This document shows positions 52,899 to 61,872 of a stretch of 63,197 nucleotides of DNA, piece after piece. The stretch's first letter is position 1, and each line of letters opens with the position of its first letter. Source of the DNA: Lentimicrobium sp. (GTDB taxonomy: Bacteria > Bacteroidota > Bacteroidia > Bacteroidales > Lentimicrobiaceae); NCBI GenBank assembly GCA_023957275.1, contig JAMLHF010000021.1:1-63197 (forward strand), given 5' to 3'. The notes beneath the pieces are model-generated. The model did no database searches, was not told the DNA's origin, and saw nothing but the letters and a program-made list of their open reading frames with translations. The position numbers and the translations under genes are program-made.

Positions 52899-53795
52899 AT
52901 GAAAACTCATAAGAAGTCCCCCCTTGCAGCATTGGATATTATCCGGATTATGCTCCTTCTGGGAATCCTGCTTCCATACCAACTGCCGGCCCAGCAAAAG
53001 AAACAAATAAAAGTCATGAGCTGGAATATCCGTCTGGATACACCGGCTGACGGACAAAACCAGTGGAAATTCAGAAAAAAAGGGGTTTGTGAACTGATAA
53101 TGCAGGAAAGTCCCGACGTATTGGGAGTTCAGGAAGCAATGCTTAATCAGATGAAGGACCTGAGAAAAGGACTGCGAGGCTATAAAGCCCTTGGCGTTGC
53201 CAGGGATGATGGCAAAAAAGCTGGAGAATTCAGTGCTGTTTTCTATAAAAAATCACGACTCAGGACTGTGCGCTCAGGCACTTTCTGGCTTTCGGAAACT
53301 CCTCTACAGCCCGGGAGCAGAGGATGGGATGCTGCGTGTAACCGGGTTGTTACCTGGTCAGTATTCAGGGACAGGGAAACCGGCAGAAAATTTCTTGTAA
53401 TGAATACACATTTTGATCATATGGGCGAAACGGCAAGGGTTGAAAGTGCAGCCCTGATCGTCAGGGAATCGGCCAGCCTGGCTGGAAAACTGCCCGTAAT
53501 CCTTACCGGCGATTTTAATGTAACTGACAAACACAGGGCATACAGAATCCTGACCTGGGCAGATAATGAAACCGTATTTACGGATACGCGGAAAAAAGCA
53601 GGGGAAGAGATCAGCGGGCCGGATTATACTTTTGTCGGCTTTTCAGATCAGTTTGAAGCAAAAGATCAGATCGATTTTATTTTTACCACGCACGAATTCA
53701 GCGTACTCAGCCACAAGATACAGGATTTCAGAAAGGGTACGCTTTATCTCTCTGATCATCTGCCTGTATCAGCCATTCTGGAACTTACTGAATAA
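52899..53795 (+). CDS. Secreted endonuclease/exonuclease/phosphatase family protein
   Basis: Signal peptide (ALDIIRIMLLLGILLPYQLPA), then an EEP-fold domain with the metal/catalytic motifs SWNIRLD, DVLGVQEA (Glu), NTHFDHMG, LTGDFNVT and YLSDHLPV (Asp-His). Bacterial secreted members hydrolyse phosphodiesters or phosphoinositides. It is followed by a strong terminator and probably shares a transcript with cutC. Confidence 0.88.
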   Translation: MKTHKKSPLAALDIIRIMLLLGILLPYQLPAQQKKQIKVMSWNIRLDTPADGQNQWKFRKKGVCELIMQESPDVLGVQEAMLNQMKDLRKGLRGYKALGVARDDGKKAGEFSAVFYKKSRLRTVRSGTFWLSETPLQPGSRGWDAACNRVVTWSVFRDRETGRKFLVMNTHFDHMGETARVESAALIVRESASLAGKLPVILTGDFNVTDKHRAYRILTWADNETVFTDTRKKAGEEISGPDYTFVGFSDQFEAKDQIDFIFTTHEFSVLSHKIQDFRKGTLYLSDHLPVSAILELTE

Positions 53796-53829
53796 GAGCT
53801 ACCTGATCACTACTGCCATAAAAAAGATG

Positions 53830-53866
53830 CCGCCGGATCTGTTACAGAACCGGCGGAACTTTTTTC
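53830..53866. terminator. Bidirectional intrinsic terminator
   Basis: CCGCCGG (53830-53836) pairs with CCGGCGG (53850-53856). A T tract follows on the plus strand (53861-53866) and a T tract is also present on the minus strand (plus-strand A run at 53820-53825), serving both the EEP gene and the barrel-protein gene. Confidence 0.7.
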
Positions 53867-53880
53867 AGTGAGTCACCTTA

Positions 53881-54609
53881 TCAGAAGACAAAGAGTTTCT
53901 TTCGTTCGCCGCAGGTAGGGCTTACGAGATACCCGAAGTCAAAATTCATTTCCATCACAAACATAATACCTATATTATTGGTAATGTTTGTTTTTCCGGT
54001 AGGTTGAAGGATAGGGAAATTTGCATCCCGCCCTTCGGCGCTCGCAAGGTCGTTGAACATGTAATTAAACCTGAGACCGGTGGTGATACCAAAGTTGTCG
54101 GTTCCAAGGATGTAACCTCCAAAACCCAGCGCGAGGCCGAAATTGCTCTTTGCCACCAGTTGGTCGGGTGTAAGCGGAGATATATAATCGCCCCCGTTAT
54201 CGCTGTATTTTACTTTCGAGTAGGTTGACCACTGAGGTCCGATTTCAAAATAGGTTCCGTTCCGGTTACCCCTGTACATAAGCAAAAGGTCAAGTCCACC
54301 AACAGTGATTTCCCGGAGGGCATCGGCACTCCCCTGCCATCCTTCAGGCCTGTAAGTAAATCCCTGTTTGAACGATGACTTCATCACATCAAAGGTAAGC
54401 TGGTGTTCCTGGATAAAATTAAATCCCAGTTTCGCACCAAAAGCATAGCCCGGCTTGAATTTGTGAACAATAAGCTGATCATCAAAAATCTGGGAGTTAT
54501 ACATAAAAGAGGTGCCTATACCTCCTTTCACTCCCACATCAAACCAGGGTTGAGCCTGAATTAAAACCGGCGCAAGGATCAAAATAGGAAACAACAGAAG
54601 TTTTCTCAT
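53881..54609 (-). CDS. Outer-membrane beta-barrel protein, PorT-like
   Basis: Start Met at 54609 gives a clean signal peptide (MRKLLLFPILILAPVLIQAQ). The mature part is made of amphipathic strands (FDVGVKGGIGTSFMYNSQIF, YAFGAKLGFNFIQEHQLTFD) and ends with an aromatic strand. It resembles PorT-family barrel proteins; transport function is unproven. A Met 38 codons earlier would only add an unrelated leader. Confidence 0.75.
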   Translation of the reverse strand: MRKLLLFPILILAPVLIQAQPWFDVGVKGGIGTSFMYNSQIFDDQLIVHKFKPGYAFGAKLGFNFIQEHQLTFDVMKSSFKQGFTYRPEGWQGSADALREITVGGLDLLLMYRGNRNGTYFEIGPQWSTYSKVKYSDNGGDYISPLTPDQLVAKSNFGLALGFGGYILGTDNFGITTGLRFNYMFNDLASAEGRDANFPILQPTGKTNITNNIGIMFVMEMNFDFGYLVSPTCGERKKLFVF

Positions 54610-54860
54610 CGGGGATATTTTTTCAATTCCAAAGGTAAAGAAATTTCTTACAAACCGGATATCAGATTTTCGGTGGTTTTTGAAAGAAAGCAAGTTTCTG
54701 ATTATGATTGTCAGTGCCATCATTTATTCCGGATATATGATGATAATATTAATAGCGGGCTATTCCTGCAACAGGAATTATTTATTTGTTTTTGATGTTT
54801 GCTGACGCTATTTTTTTGCAACTTTACACAGTTTAAACTTCTCAATAACCTGAAATACCT

Positions 54861-55502
54861 ATGATTGTTCATCCTTTTCCCGAAGAAGAGATAAAAAGCT
54901 TCATCCACTGGGCGCATGAGGCAGAGCGGTTGGGGCTGGTTACATGCAGCAGCGGAAACTTATCGCATAGGGTTGGTGATGGATGTATGCTTATTTCAAC
55001 TACCGGGTCATGGCTTGGCCAACTGGAGGAAAGCCAGATTGCTCTTCTCAGTACCGGAAGTGGTGAAATCCTCAATGGAAGAAAAGCGTCGGGGGAGTCG
55101 GCCATGCACAGAGCCATCATGGGCTGCAGACCGGATATTGACACCGTTCTGCATTTTCAAAGCCCCGCTGCCACAACCCTGGCCTGTATGGATCTGGTGC
55201 CGGATTACAATGTTATCATAGAAGTCCCGGTTTACATTGGAAAGATCAGTTGCGTACCCTTCGTTATGCCGGGCTCGCAAATGCTGGCTGAGGCGGTTGC
55301 TGCTGAAATGATGGACAGCAGTATTGTGCAGATGAGGAATCACGGGCAGGTGGTATGCGGGAGCGGTTATGCCGGAACCATTCAGAAAGCTGTTTTTTTT
55401 GAACTCGCCTGCACGATAATCCTGCAAAGCAATATGAAGGCTCTGCCGCTTCCGGAGGTTAGCATACAGCAACTCAAACATTACATTCAAGTCAATAATT
55501 AA
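54861..55502 (+). CDS. Class II aldolase/adducin family protein, altered metal site
   Basis: The 213 residues have the fold of fuculose-phosphate aldolases: SSGNLSHRV, GSWLGQLEESQI, GESAMHRAIM with the catalytic Glu, LHFQSP and RNHGQVV. In typical members the zinc site needs HxH (HTHS) plus a third His; here it reads LHFQSP, so the second His is missing. Activity may be lost or changed. The gene is the first of a cluster leading to the serA-like gene. Confidence 0.8.
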   Translation: MIVHPFPEEEIKSFIHWAHEAERLGLVTCSSGNLSHRVGDGCMLISTTGSWLGQLEESQIALLSTGSGEILNGRKASGESAMHRAIMGCRPDIDTVLHFQSPAATTLACMDLVPDYNVIIEVPVYIGKISCVPFVMPGSQMLAEAVAAEMMDSSIVQMRNHGQVVCGSGYAGTIQKAVFFELACTIILQSNMKALPLPEVSIQQLKHYIQVNN

Positions 55503-55650
55503 ATAAAGATTGTCATTTTTTTACGTCAATATGTTCATTTCCGGACGTTATTTTATTATTTTGACCGGATACGAACATTATTTTTATCAGAAATTTGTTT
55601 AGGACAATATTACTTTCTATTTTTATACACTATTTTAAAACTACACTGTT

Positions 55651-56574
55651 ATGAAAAAAGTTCTTGTTGCTACTGACAAGCCATTTGCAAAAGTTGCTGT
55701 GGATGGGATCAGAAAGATTGTTGAAGATGCAGGCTGTGAGTTGGTTCTGCTTGAGAAGTATGCTGATCATTCAGATTTGGTAAGGGCCGTTGAGGATGTT
55801 GATGCAGTAATTATCCGCAGCGATGTGGCTGACCGGAGGGTGATTGAGGCAGGCAAAAAGCTGAAGATTATAGTTAGGGCTGGTGCCGGATACGATAACA
55901 TTGACCTGAATGCTGCCACAGAGCATAAGGTTGTAGCCATGAACACACCCGGACAGAATTCGAATGCAGTAGCAGAGTTGGCGCTTGGCATGATGGTTTA
56001 TATGGCAAGGAACAGTTTCAACGGATCATCGGGAACTGAACTCAGGGGCAAAACCCTGGGTATTCATGCTTATGGAAATGTCGGTAAATATGTTGCTTTA
56101 ATCGCAAAAGGCTTTGGCATGAATGTATATGCCTTTGATCCCTATGTTGACAATGAAGTCATGCTGGCTGAAGGTATTCAACCGCTTGCTACAGCCGAAG
56201 AACTTTACAGCAAATGTCAGTATGTATCTCTGCATATTCCTGCCAATGCGCAGACAAAGAAATCCATTGGCTACGATTTGCTGATGAAAATGCCCAAAGG
56301 TGCAACGCTGGTGAATACCGCCCGGAAAGAAGTAATTGATGAAGAGGGAATACTCAGGGTATTTGCAGAAAGACCCGATTTCAAGTATCTTAGTGATATT
56401 GAACCGGATGTTAAAGCACAGTTTGAATCATTGTATGCCGGCCGGTATTTCTTTACTCCCAAAAAGATGGGGGCTCAGACTTCAGAAGCAAACGTGAATG
56501 CAGGATTGGCAGCTGCCCGTCAGATCATTGATTTCTTCGAAAACGGAAATACCACTTTCCAGGTAAACAAATAA
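55651..56574 (+). CDS. serA: D-2-hydroxyacid dehydrogenase, SerA-like
   Basis: A 307-residue short PGDH-type dehydrogenase. Catalytic Arg is in NTARKEVIDE and Glu in SDIEPDVKA; the third position, normally His in TPHxGAxT, reads TPKKMGAQTSEAN. The GIHAYGNVGKYVAL loop is a Rossmann nucleotide-binding site. Bacteroidota PGDH often has this KKMGAQ variant, with DUF1015 and serC nearby; here DUF1015 is present and serC is absent. Role: likely serine biosynthesis. Confidence 0.83.
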   Translation: MKKVLVATDKPFAKVAVDGIRKIVEDAGCELVLLEKYADHSDLVRAVEDVDAVIIRSDVADRRVIEAGKKLKIIVRAGAGYDNIDLNAATEHKVVAMNTPGQNSNAVAELALGMMVYMARNSFNGSSGTELRGKTLGIHAYGNVGKYVALIAKGFGMNVYAFDPYVDNEVMLAEGIQPLATAEELYSKCQYVSLHIPANAQTKKSIGYDLLMKMPKGATLVNTARKEVIDEEGILRVFAERPDFKYLSDIEPDVKAQFESLYAGRYFFTPKKMGAQTSEANVNAGLAAARQIIDFFENGNTTFQVNK

Positions 56575-56587
56575 TTACATGACCTGT

Positions 56588-56623
56588 TTACGGGAATAGT
56601 TCTGGTCAGGATTATTCCCGTAA
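56588..56623 (+). terminator. Hairpin after serA
   Basis: TTACGGGAATA (56588-56598) pairs perfectly with TATTCCCGTAA (56613-56623). The T tract is short (TTTT at 56631-56634), so it may be an attenuator or RNA-stability element rather than a strong terminator. Confidence 0.5.
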
Positions 56624-56706
56624 TTAGGGATTTTACCTGATATCGGCTTTTTATTCTATCAAAATTCAACTAAATACACTCATTATTAACAAACAAACTT
56701 TCGCCA

Positions 56707-57117
56707 ATGGATCCCGAACTCGAAAAAGCGGTAACGTTCTTTAGATTTGAAGATTTAAGAATATACCATAAAGCATTGGATTACATTGAATGGCTGATTA
56801 TTAAAAGTAAAGAATTCCCTGACGAAGGTTCCGCGGGCGTAGGAACCAGGTTTATCTTATCAGCCCAGGCAATTGCCCTGAATATTTCGGAAGGTTCAGC
56901 CAGAAATAAAAGTCAGTTCATCTATTATCTGAAGATGGCCAAAAGTGCGGTAAGGGAATGTGTGGTATTTACCACCCTCGCGGGCAAGCTAAAGTATTTA
57001 AGTGAGAAAGATGTTGAAGAATCACGTGGGCAACTGATGGAAATGACAAAGATGATCGGCGCCCTGATCGGATCGCTGCAGCGGGCTGCGGATCTCAACA
57101 TGGAAGATACGGATTAG
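56707..57117 (+). CDS. Four helix bundle protein (S23/IVP family)
   Basis: A 136-residue helical protein: FEDLRIYHKALDYIEWLI, ALNISEGSARNKSQFIYYLK, AVRECVVFTTLAGKLKYL. This family includes the S23-like proteins of 23S rRNA intervening sequences, but most chromosomal copies stand alone with no known role. It sits between serA and DUF1015. Confidence 0.85.
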   Translation: MDPELEKAVTFFRFEDLRIYHKALDYIEWLIIKSKEFPDEGSAGVGTRFILSAQAIALNISEGSARNKSQFIYYLKMAKSAVRECVVFTTLAGKLKYLSEKDVEESRGQLMEMTKMIGALIGSLQRAADLNMEDTD

Positions 57118-57299
57118 TCATTGTCTCTTTTTTTCCTTTATCCTCCCTTTCAGGGGGATGTTTTTTCTTTTGAATTAAATTATAATTTTGCCGTCAGCAA
57201 GGCAAACTGACCTTGTCTTATGATGAGGCAGATATGCGTGTGTCATGTGTACGCCAATTCATTGCGGAATTGCAAACCAACAAAATAAATCATTGAGTT

Positions 57300-58547
57300 A
57301 TGGCAGTATTAAAACCATTCCGGGGGCTGAGACCTCCAAAAGAAATTGCTTCGAAACTGGCTTCAAGGCCCTATGATGTGCTGAACTCGCAGGAAGCAAG
57401 GATTGAAGCCAATGACAATCCCTATTCGCTCCTGCACATCATTAAGCCGGAGATTGACCTTCCTGTTGAGATTGATGAACATGACGAACAGGTTTATAAT
57501 AAAGCTTCCGGGAATTTCAGGAAGTTCAGGGAACAGGGCTGGCTGGTGCAGGATAAGGAGGCATATCTTTATATTTATGCACAGACCATGAATGGTAAAA
57601 CGCAATACGGTCTTGTCGGCTGTGCCGGAGTTGAAGATTATATGAACGGCATCATCAAAAAGCACGAACTTACCCGCAAGGATAAGGAAGAAGACCGGAT
57701 GAAACATGTGAGGGTCACCAATGCCAACATGGAGCCGGTATTTTTTACCTACCCGGCTGTTCAGGAAATTGACACCATCGTTGCTTCCATCGTTAATTCA
57801 TCAGCACCGGAATATGATTTCACGGCAGATGATGGTTTCGGCCATCACTTCTGGGTGATCCGCGATAAAGCCACCATCAGCAGGCTGGTTGACCTTTTCA
57901 GCAAGGTTCCCTACACCTATGTGGCCGACGGTCACCACCGCACAGCTGCCGCCGCGCTGGTAGGCAATGAGAAAAAGCAGGCAAATCCCAACCACCGGGG
58001 TGATGAAGAATACAATTTCTTTCTGGCTGTTCATTTCCCTTCTGACCAACTTACCATTATCGATTATAACCGCGTTGTAAAAGATCTTAACGGCCTCAGT
58101 GAAAGCGAACTGATGGATAAGCTGCATGAAGTATTTGTAATTGAAGAAAAAGGAAGTGAAATCTATAAGCCCGCTTTTCTGCATAACTTCAGTATGTATC
58201 TGGGCGGAAAATGGTATTCGCTTACGGCCAGGGAAGGTACATACAACGATGCGGACCCTATAGGCGTGCTGGATGTTACCGTGCTTTCCGATCTGGTACT
58301 TGATAAGGTTCTTGGCATTACCGACCTCCGAACCTCCAGGCGCATTGACTTTGTCGGAGGTATCCGTGGATTGGGAGAACTGAAAAAGCGTGTCGACAGC
58401 GGAGAAATGGCAGTTGCTTTCGCCCTCTACCCTGTTTCGCTTCAGCAACTGATTGATATCGCTGATACAGGCAATATCATGCCCCCGAAAACAACCTGGT
58501 TTGAACCCAAGCTGCGCAGTGGCCTGGTGGTGCATTCACTTGAATAA
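57300..58547 (+). CDS. DUF1015 family protein
   Basis: A 415-residue DUF1015 protein: PFRGLRPPKEIASKLASRPY, YVADGHHRTAAAALVG (a conserved nucleotide-kinase-like motif) and GGIRGLGELKKRVDSGEMAV. In Bacteroidota it follows serA/serC, so it is associated with serine metabolism; some archaeal homologues are free-serine kinases. It starts 182 bp after the four helix bundle gene. Confidence 0.9.
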   Translation: MAVLKPFRGLRPPKEIASKLASRPYDVLNSQEARIEANDNPYSLLHIIKPEIDLPVEIDEHDEQVYNKASGNFRKFREQGWLVQDKEAYLYIYAQTMNGKTQYGLVGCAGVEDYMNGIIKKHELTRKDKEEDRMKHVRVTNANMEPVFFTYPAVQEIDTIVASIVNSSAPEYDFTADDGFGHHFWVIRDKATISRLVDLFSKVPYTYVADGHHRTAAAALVGNEKKQANPNHRGDEEYNFFLAVHFPSDQLTIIDYNRVVKDLNGLSESELMDKLHEVFVIEEKGSEIYKPAFLHNFSMYLGGKWYSLTAREGTYNDADPIGVLDVTVLSDLVLDKVLGITDLRTSRRIDFVGGIRGLGELKKRVDSGEMAVAFALYPVSLQQLIDIADTGNIMPPKTTWFEPKLRSGLVVHSLE

Positions 58548-58566
58548 TCATCTAAATCTGAAAACG

Positions 58567-58746
58567 ATGGATACCGCTGAAAAAATCCTGAAAGCTATGG
58601 CAGATGCCGGCAAACCGTTGAAAGGCGGAGAGATTGCCGAGATTACAGGTATCGACAAGAAAGAAGTCGACAAAGCCATTAAAAAACTCAAAACGGAAGA
58701 AAAAATCGTTTCTCCCAAAGTTTGTTACTACGAACCCAAAAAATAA
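58567..58746 (+). CDS. Small winged-helix protein
   Basis: The 59-residue protein, MDTAEKILKAMADAGKPLKG, GEIAEITGIDKKEVDKAIKK, LKTEEKIVSPKVCYYEPKK, looks like one winged helix: three helices plus a wing. The role could be transcriptional regulation or a dissociable DNA-binding subunit. It begins 19 bp after DUF1015; the ATG at 58567 is the first inside the frame that fits the fold. Confidence 0.75.
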   Translation: MDTAEKILKAMADAGKPLKGGEIAEITGIDKKEVDKAIKKLKTEEKIVSPKVCYYEPKK

Positions 58747-58750
58747 CGAT

Positions 58751-58772
58751 CGGGGCCCTGGCCCCGTTTTTT
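58751..58772 (+). terminator. Intrinsic terminator after the winged-helix gene
   Basis: CGGGGC (58751-58756) pairs with GCCCCG (58761-58766) across CCTG and runs into six T. Confidence 0.75.
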
Positions 58773-61611
58773 ATGTCTGGTTGTCAAGGAAACCGGCCAA
58801 TGCGTCCAGTAACTCTTTCAGTTTAACGGGCTTGGAGATATAGGCATCACATCCCGCTTTCCGGCTTCTCTCCTCTTCGCCGGGCTGATTGTAGGCGGTT
58901 TGGGCAATCACGGGTATTTCGGGCTTGTGTGCCTTTATTTTCCCGGTTGCGGTATACCCGTCCATATCCGGCAGATTCACATCCATCAGTACGATATCTA
59001 TCTGATGATCATTCAAGCAAATATCAACACTTTCCTGGCCGCTTGTCACCCTGAGCATATTGATCCCGGTTCTCATCAGGGCCGACCTGATATAATTATA
59101 ATGCGACTCCACATCTTCAACCACCAGAATGGTTTTCGCACTCCAATCCATGTTAAATGTTGAATCCCGCCCCTTTCTTTTATCTTTAACCGTTTCATGA
59201 TAAGCATTATATGGAATTATAAAACTGAAGAGGGCGCCTTCTCCGGGGGATGAAGTCACGGTGATATCCCCGCCGAGCAGTTGCACGATATGGCGCGAGA
59301 TGGCCAGTCCCAACCCTGTTCCTCCCTGATGTTTTATACCATAACGGTTATCCTGCCTGAACCGTTCAAAAATCACCTTTAAGCCCTCAGGGCTGATTCC
59401 TATACCGGTGTCTTTGACATAAAAGTTAAGAAAGTCACCTGTAACCTTGTAACCATATGTAATGCTCCCCTTCTCGGTGAATTTCACCGCATTGACAAGC
59501 AGATTGGTCATTACCTGTTTAAGCCGGAAAGGATCCGTAAGAACAACGTCGCTTCCGGGTAGTTGATCCTTTTCCAGGATAAGCTTTACATGATCCTTAC
59601 CCTTCCTTTTCAGAAGCTCAGCATGGGTGACATACAGCTCATCCATCATCTCCCTGAGATTATAAGGCTCAAATGTAACCATCAATTGACCCGCTTCAAT
59701 TTTGGCTATATCAATGATATCGTCTATCAGGCTGAGCAGGGTTTCACTGCCATGATTAATATGCCGGATAAATTCAGCCTTGTCCTCAGGTGTAAGATCC
59801 TCTTCTGTTAAAAGGTTGGAAAATCCGATAATGGAATTCATCGGGGTCCTGATTTCATGGCTCATGTTGGCCAGAAAAGCCGTTTTAAGCCTGTCGGCTT
59901 CTTCGGCTTTTTCCTTCGCTTCTATATACTTCTGCTGAATCTCTTCCTTATCAGAGATATCGCGACTGATGGCCACTATACCGATCGGATTCCCGGCACT
60001 GTCAAAATTTAATACCTTGAGGGTGTCCATCAGGCGCCGTGAACCATCTGCCATTGTTATCCACTCTTCTGATCGAACAGGTATATGATCTGCAATAATC
60101 TGACGGTCGAACTGATGATATTTATCCGCAGCTTCCTTCTGGAAGAAGTCATAATCATTCCGGCCAATCAGCTCACTTTCCTCAATCCCGACATAATCCG
60201 CAAAAGCTTTATTACAGCCTACAAAATTGCTGTTAAGATCTTTGAAGAAAATAAAGTCAGGACTGGAATCGATCAACGACCTGAGCAAAGAGCGTTCTTT
60301 TACCAATGATTTCCTTGCATTATTCAACTCTTCCGTCATAGCATTCACCGATTCAGCCAGTTCCCTGAATTCTGAAAAAACGAGGTTTTTCTGATTTATT
60401 TCAATGGATTCAAGGCCGGCCTTTCTGAAATGCAGGTTAAATATGGCAAAACCCTGTGCGAATTTCCTTGAAATCCAGCGTGAGACCAGCCAGATAAAAA
60501 TCAAAACCACCGACAATGAAAGCACTATATGAGCAATGGTGCTTCTTATCTGCGCTTCCATCAATTTCCGGTTTTCCCTGATGAAACTTTCTACTTCGTT
60601 TTCATAAAATCCGGTTCCTACAATCCATCCCCACTCTTTTACCGTGCCGAGATAGGATATTTTTGTCTCAAAATCTTCTGACATGAGTCTTCTGAACTGA
60701 TATTCAATAAATCCGCTTCCGGAGGTATTATAAATATCAACCTGTTTCTGATATACCTGAATCCAGTTGGAATCTTTACTGTTGCGGATATCCTGCGGCC
60801 ACAGATGCTTCACGCCATTGGTAATCAATGCTTCTCCGCCAATGGTATTGACAAAGAGGTATCCATCATTTCCGTACCTGATTTTCGAGAGGTATTCCAG
60901 GATTCTTTCCTTCATAACTGCCTCAAAATCTTCGAGGTAATCCTTGGAGCCAAGGTACCAGTTGAATGGGGCAAACCTTCTGATATAGGAGCTTTTAAGC
61001 AATGTTGAATCTCCCGGATTATCTTTCCCGGGGACATAATAATGGATAAAGCCCTGATCAACCTGCCTGAGCAGTTCAACTTCTTTACGCACAACAAAGT
61101 TGCCATGCTGATCCTGATGATCCAGGCTCGGGATATTTTCAAGGTGTTTGCTGCGCGGCAGCAGTACAGAAACTCCACTTGTGGTATAAATAAAAATATC
61201 ACCCCGGTCGTTTGAAAAGCGGATGGGACGAAGGGCATCCCTGATCATTTTTTCTATTTCGGATCGGGATTTGGTTGCCTTGTTCTCTTCATAAATATTG
61301 GAAGCGATCGCCCAGGCTTCATCAACCCGTTGCTTAAGCCCCAACCTCATTCTTTCCTCGGAAAGCGACCGGTTGTAATTGATGAATCCAATGGCACGGG
61401 TAACTTCATCTCTTGCCAGATCCATCCTGCTGTTAACAAAACGGTCCCTGATTTCATCCGATTGCTTCTTAAATCTCCGGGTCTCAAGCGAAGTCCAGTA
61501 ATGCCCGATAAACAATAAGGAAATTACGGTAGCAGCCATAATTCCATAAAGCAGTTGATCTGCAATACTCTTACGCTGAAGGTGTTTTTTAAAAGTTCTG
61601 AATAAATTCAA
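58771..61611 (-). CDS. Hybrid sensor histidine kinase with Cache, PAS and receiver domains
   Basis: A 946-residue protein: TM1 (about 19-36), extracellular Cache region to about residue 355 (YFVN-like strands, DGYLFVNTIGGEALI, GFIEYQFRRL), TM2 (about 367-387), a coiled/HAMP-like stretch, PAS (SSPDFIFFKDLNSNFVGCN, about 445-560), HisKA (FLANMSHEIRTPMNS), HATPase (VKDTGIGI, GTGLGLAIS) and a receiver (LMDVNLPDMDGY). The Cache ligand is unknown (often organic acids or amino acids). No response regulator is adjacent. Confidence 0.9.
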   Translation of the reverse strand: MNLFRTFKKHLQRKSIADQLLYGIMAATVISLLFIGHYWTSLETRRFKKQSDEIRDRFVNSRMDLARDEVTRAIGFINYNRSLSEERMRLGLKQRVDEAWAIASNIYEENKATKSRSEIEKMIRDALRPIRFSNDRGDIFIYTTSGVSVLLPRSKHLENIPSLDHQDQHGNFVVRKEVELLRQVDQGFIHYYVPGKDNPGDSTLLKSSYIRRFAPFNWYLGSKDYLEDFEAVMKERILEYLSKIRYGNDGYLFVNTIGGEALITNGVKHLWPQDIRNSKDSNWIQVYQKQVDIYNTSGSGFIEYQFRRLMSEDFETKISYLGTVKEWGWIVGTGFYENEVESFIRENRKLMEAQIRSTIAHIVLSLSVVLIFIWLVSRWISRKFAQGFAIFNLHFRKAGLESIEINQKNLVFSEFRELAESVNAMTEELNNARKSLVKERSLLRSLIDSSPDFIFFKDLNSNFVGCNKAFADYVGIEESELIGRNDYDFFQKEAADKYHQFDRQIIADHIPVRSEEWITMADGSRRLMDTLKVLNFDSAGNPIGIVAISRDISDKEEIQQKYIEAKEKAEEADRLKTAFLANMSHEIRTPMNSIIGFSNLLTEEDLTPEDKAEFIRHINHGSETLLSLIDDIIDIAKIEAGQLMVTFEPYNLREMMDELYVTHAELLKRKGKDHVKLILEKDQLPGSDVVLTDPFRLKQVMTNLLVNAVKFTEKGSITYGYKVTGDFLNFYVKDTGIGISPEGLKVIFERFRQDNRYGIKHQGGTGLGLAISRHIVQLLGGDITVTSSPGEGALFSFIIPYNAYHETVKDKRKGRDSTFNMDWSAKTILVVEDVESHYNYIRSALMRTGINMLRVTSGQESVDICLNDHQIDIVLMDVNLPDMDGYTATGKIKAHKPEIPVIAQTAYNQPGEEERSRKAGCDAYISKPVKLKELLDALAGFLDNQT

Positions 61612-61872
61612 GTTCCCTGTCCGCTTTACAATGATTTATTTTCATTTCACTGATTTGTAACCCCGGAAACGGTTAAAAAATCAAGGCCTAAACCTAACAT
61701 CAGGCATCCCTGAAAGTTCATTGTCCCGATGGAAAATAAACTTACCTTGCGCAATACAAGCATTTGTTAAATAATTTATTATCAACTACTTATTCTGTAT
61801 TCGCTGAGTCAGCAAACATAAACATTTTTTTACAATAGTAAAATAATTTTTTTAATGTAATACAGCGGGATG

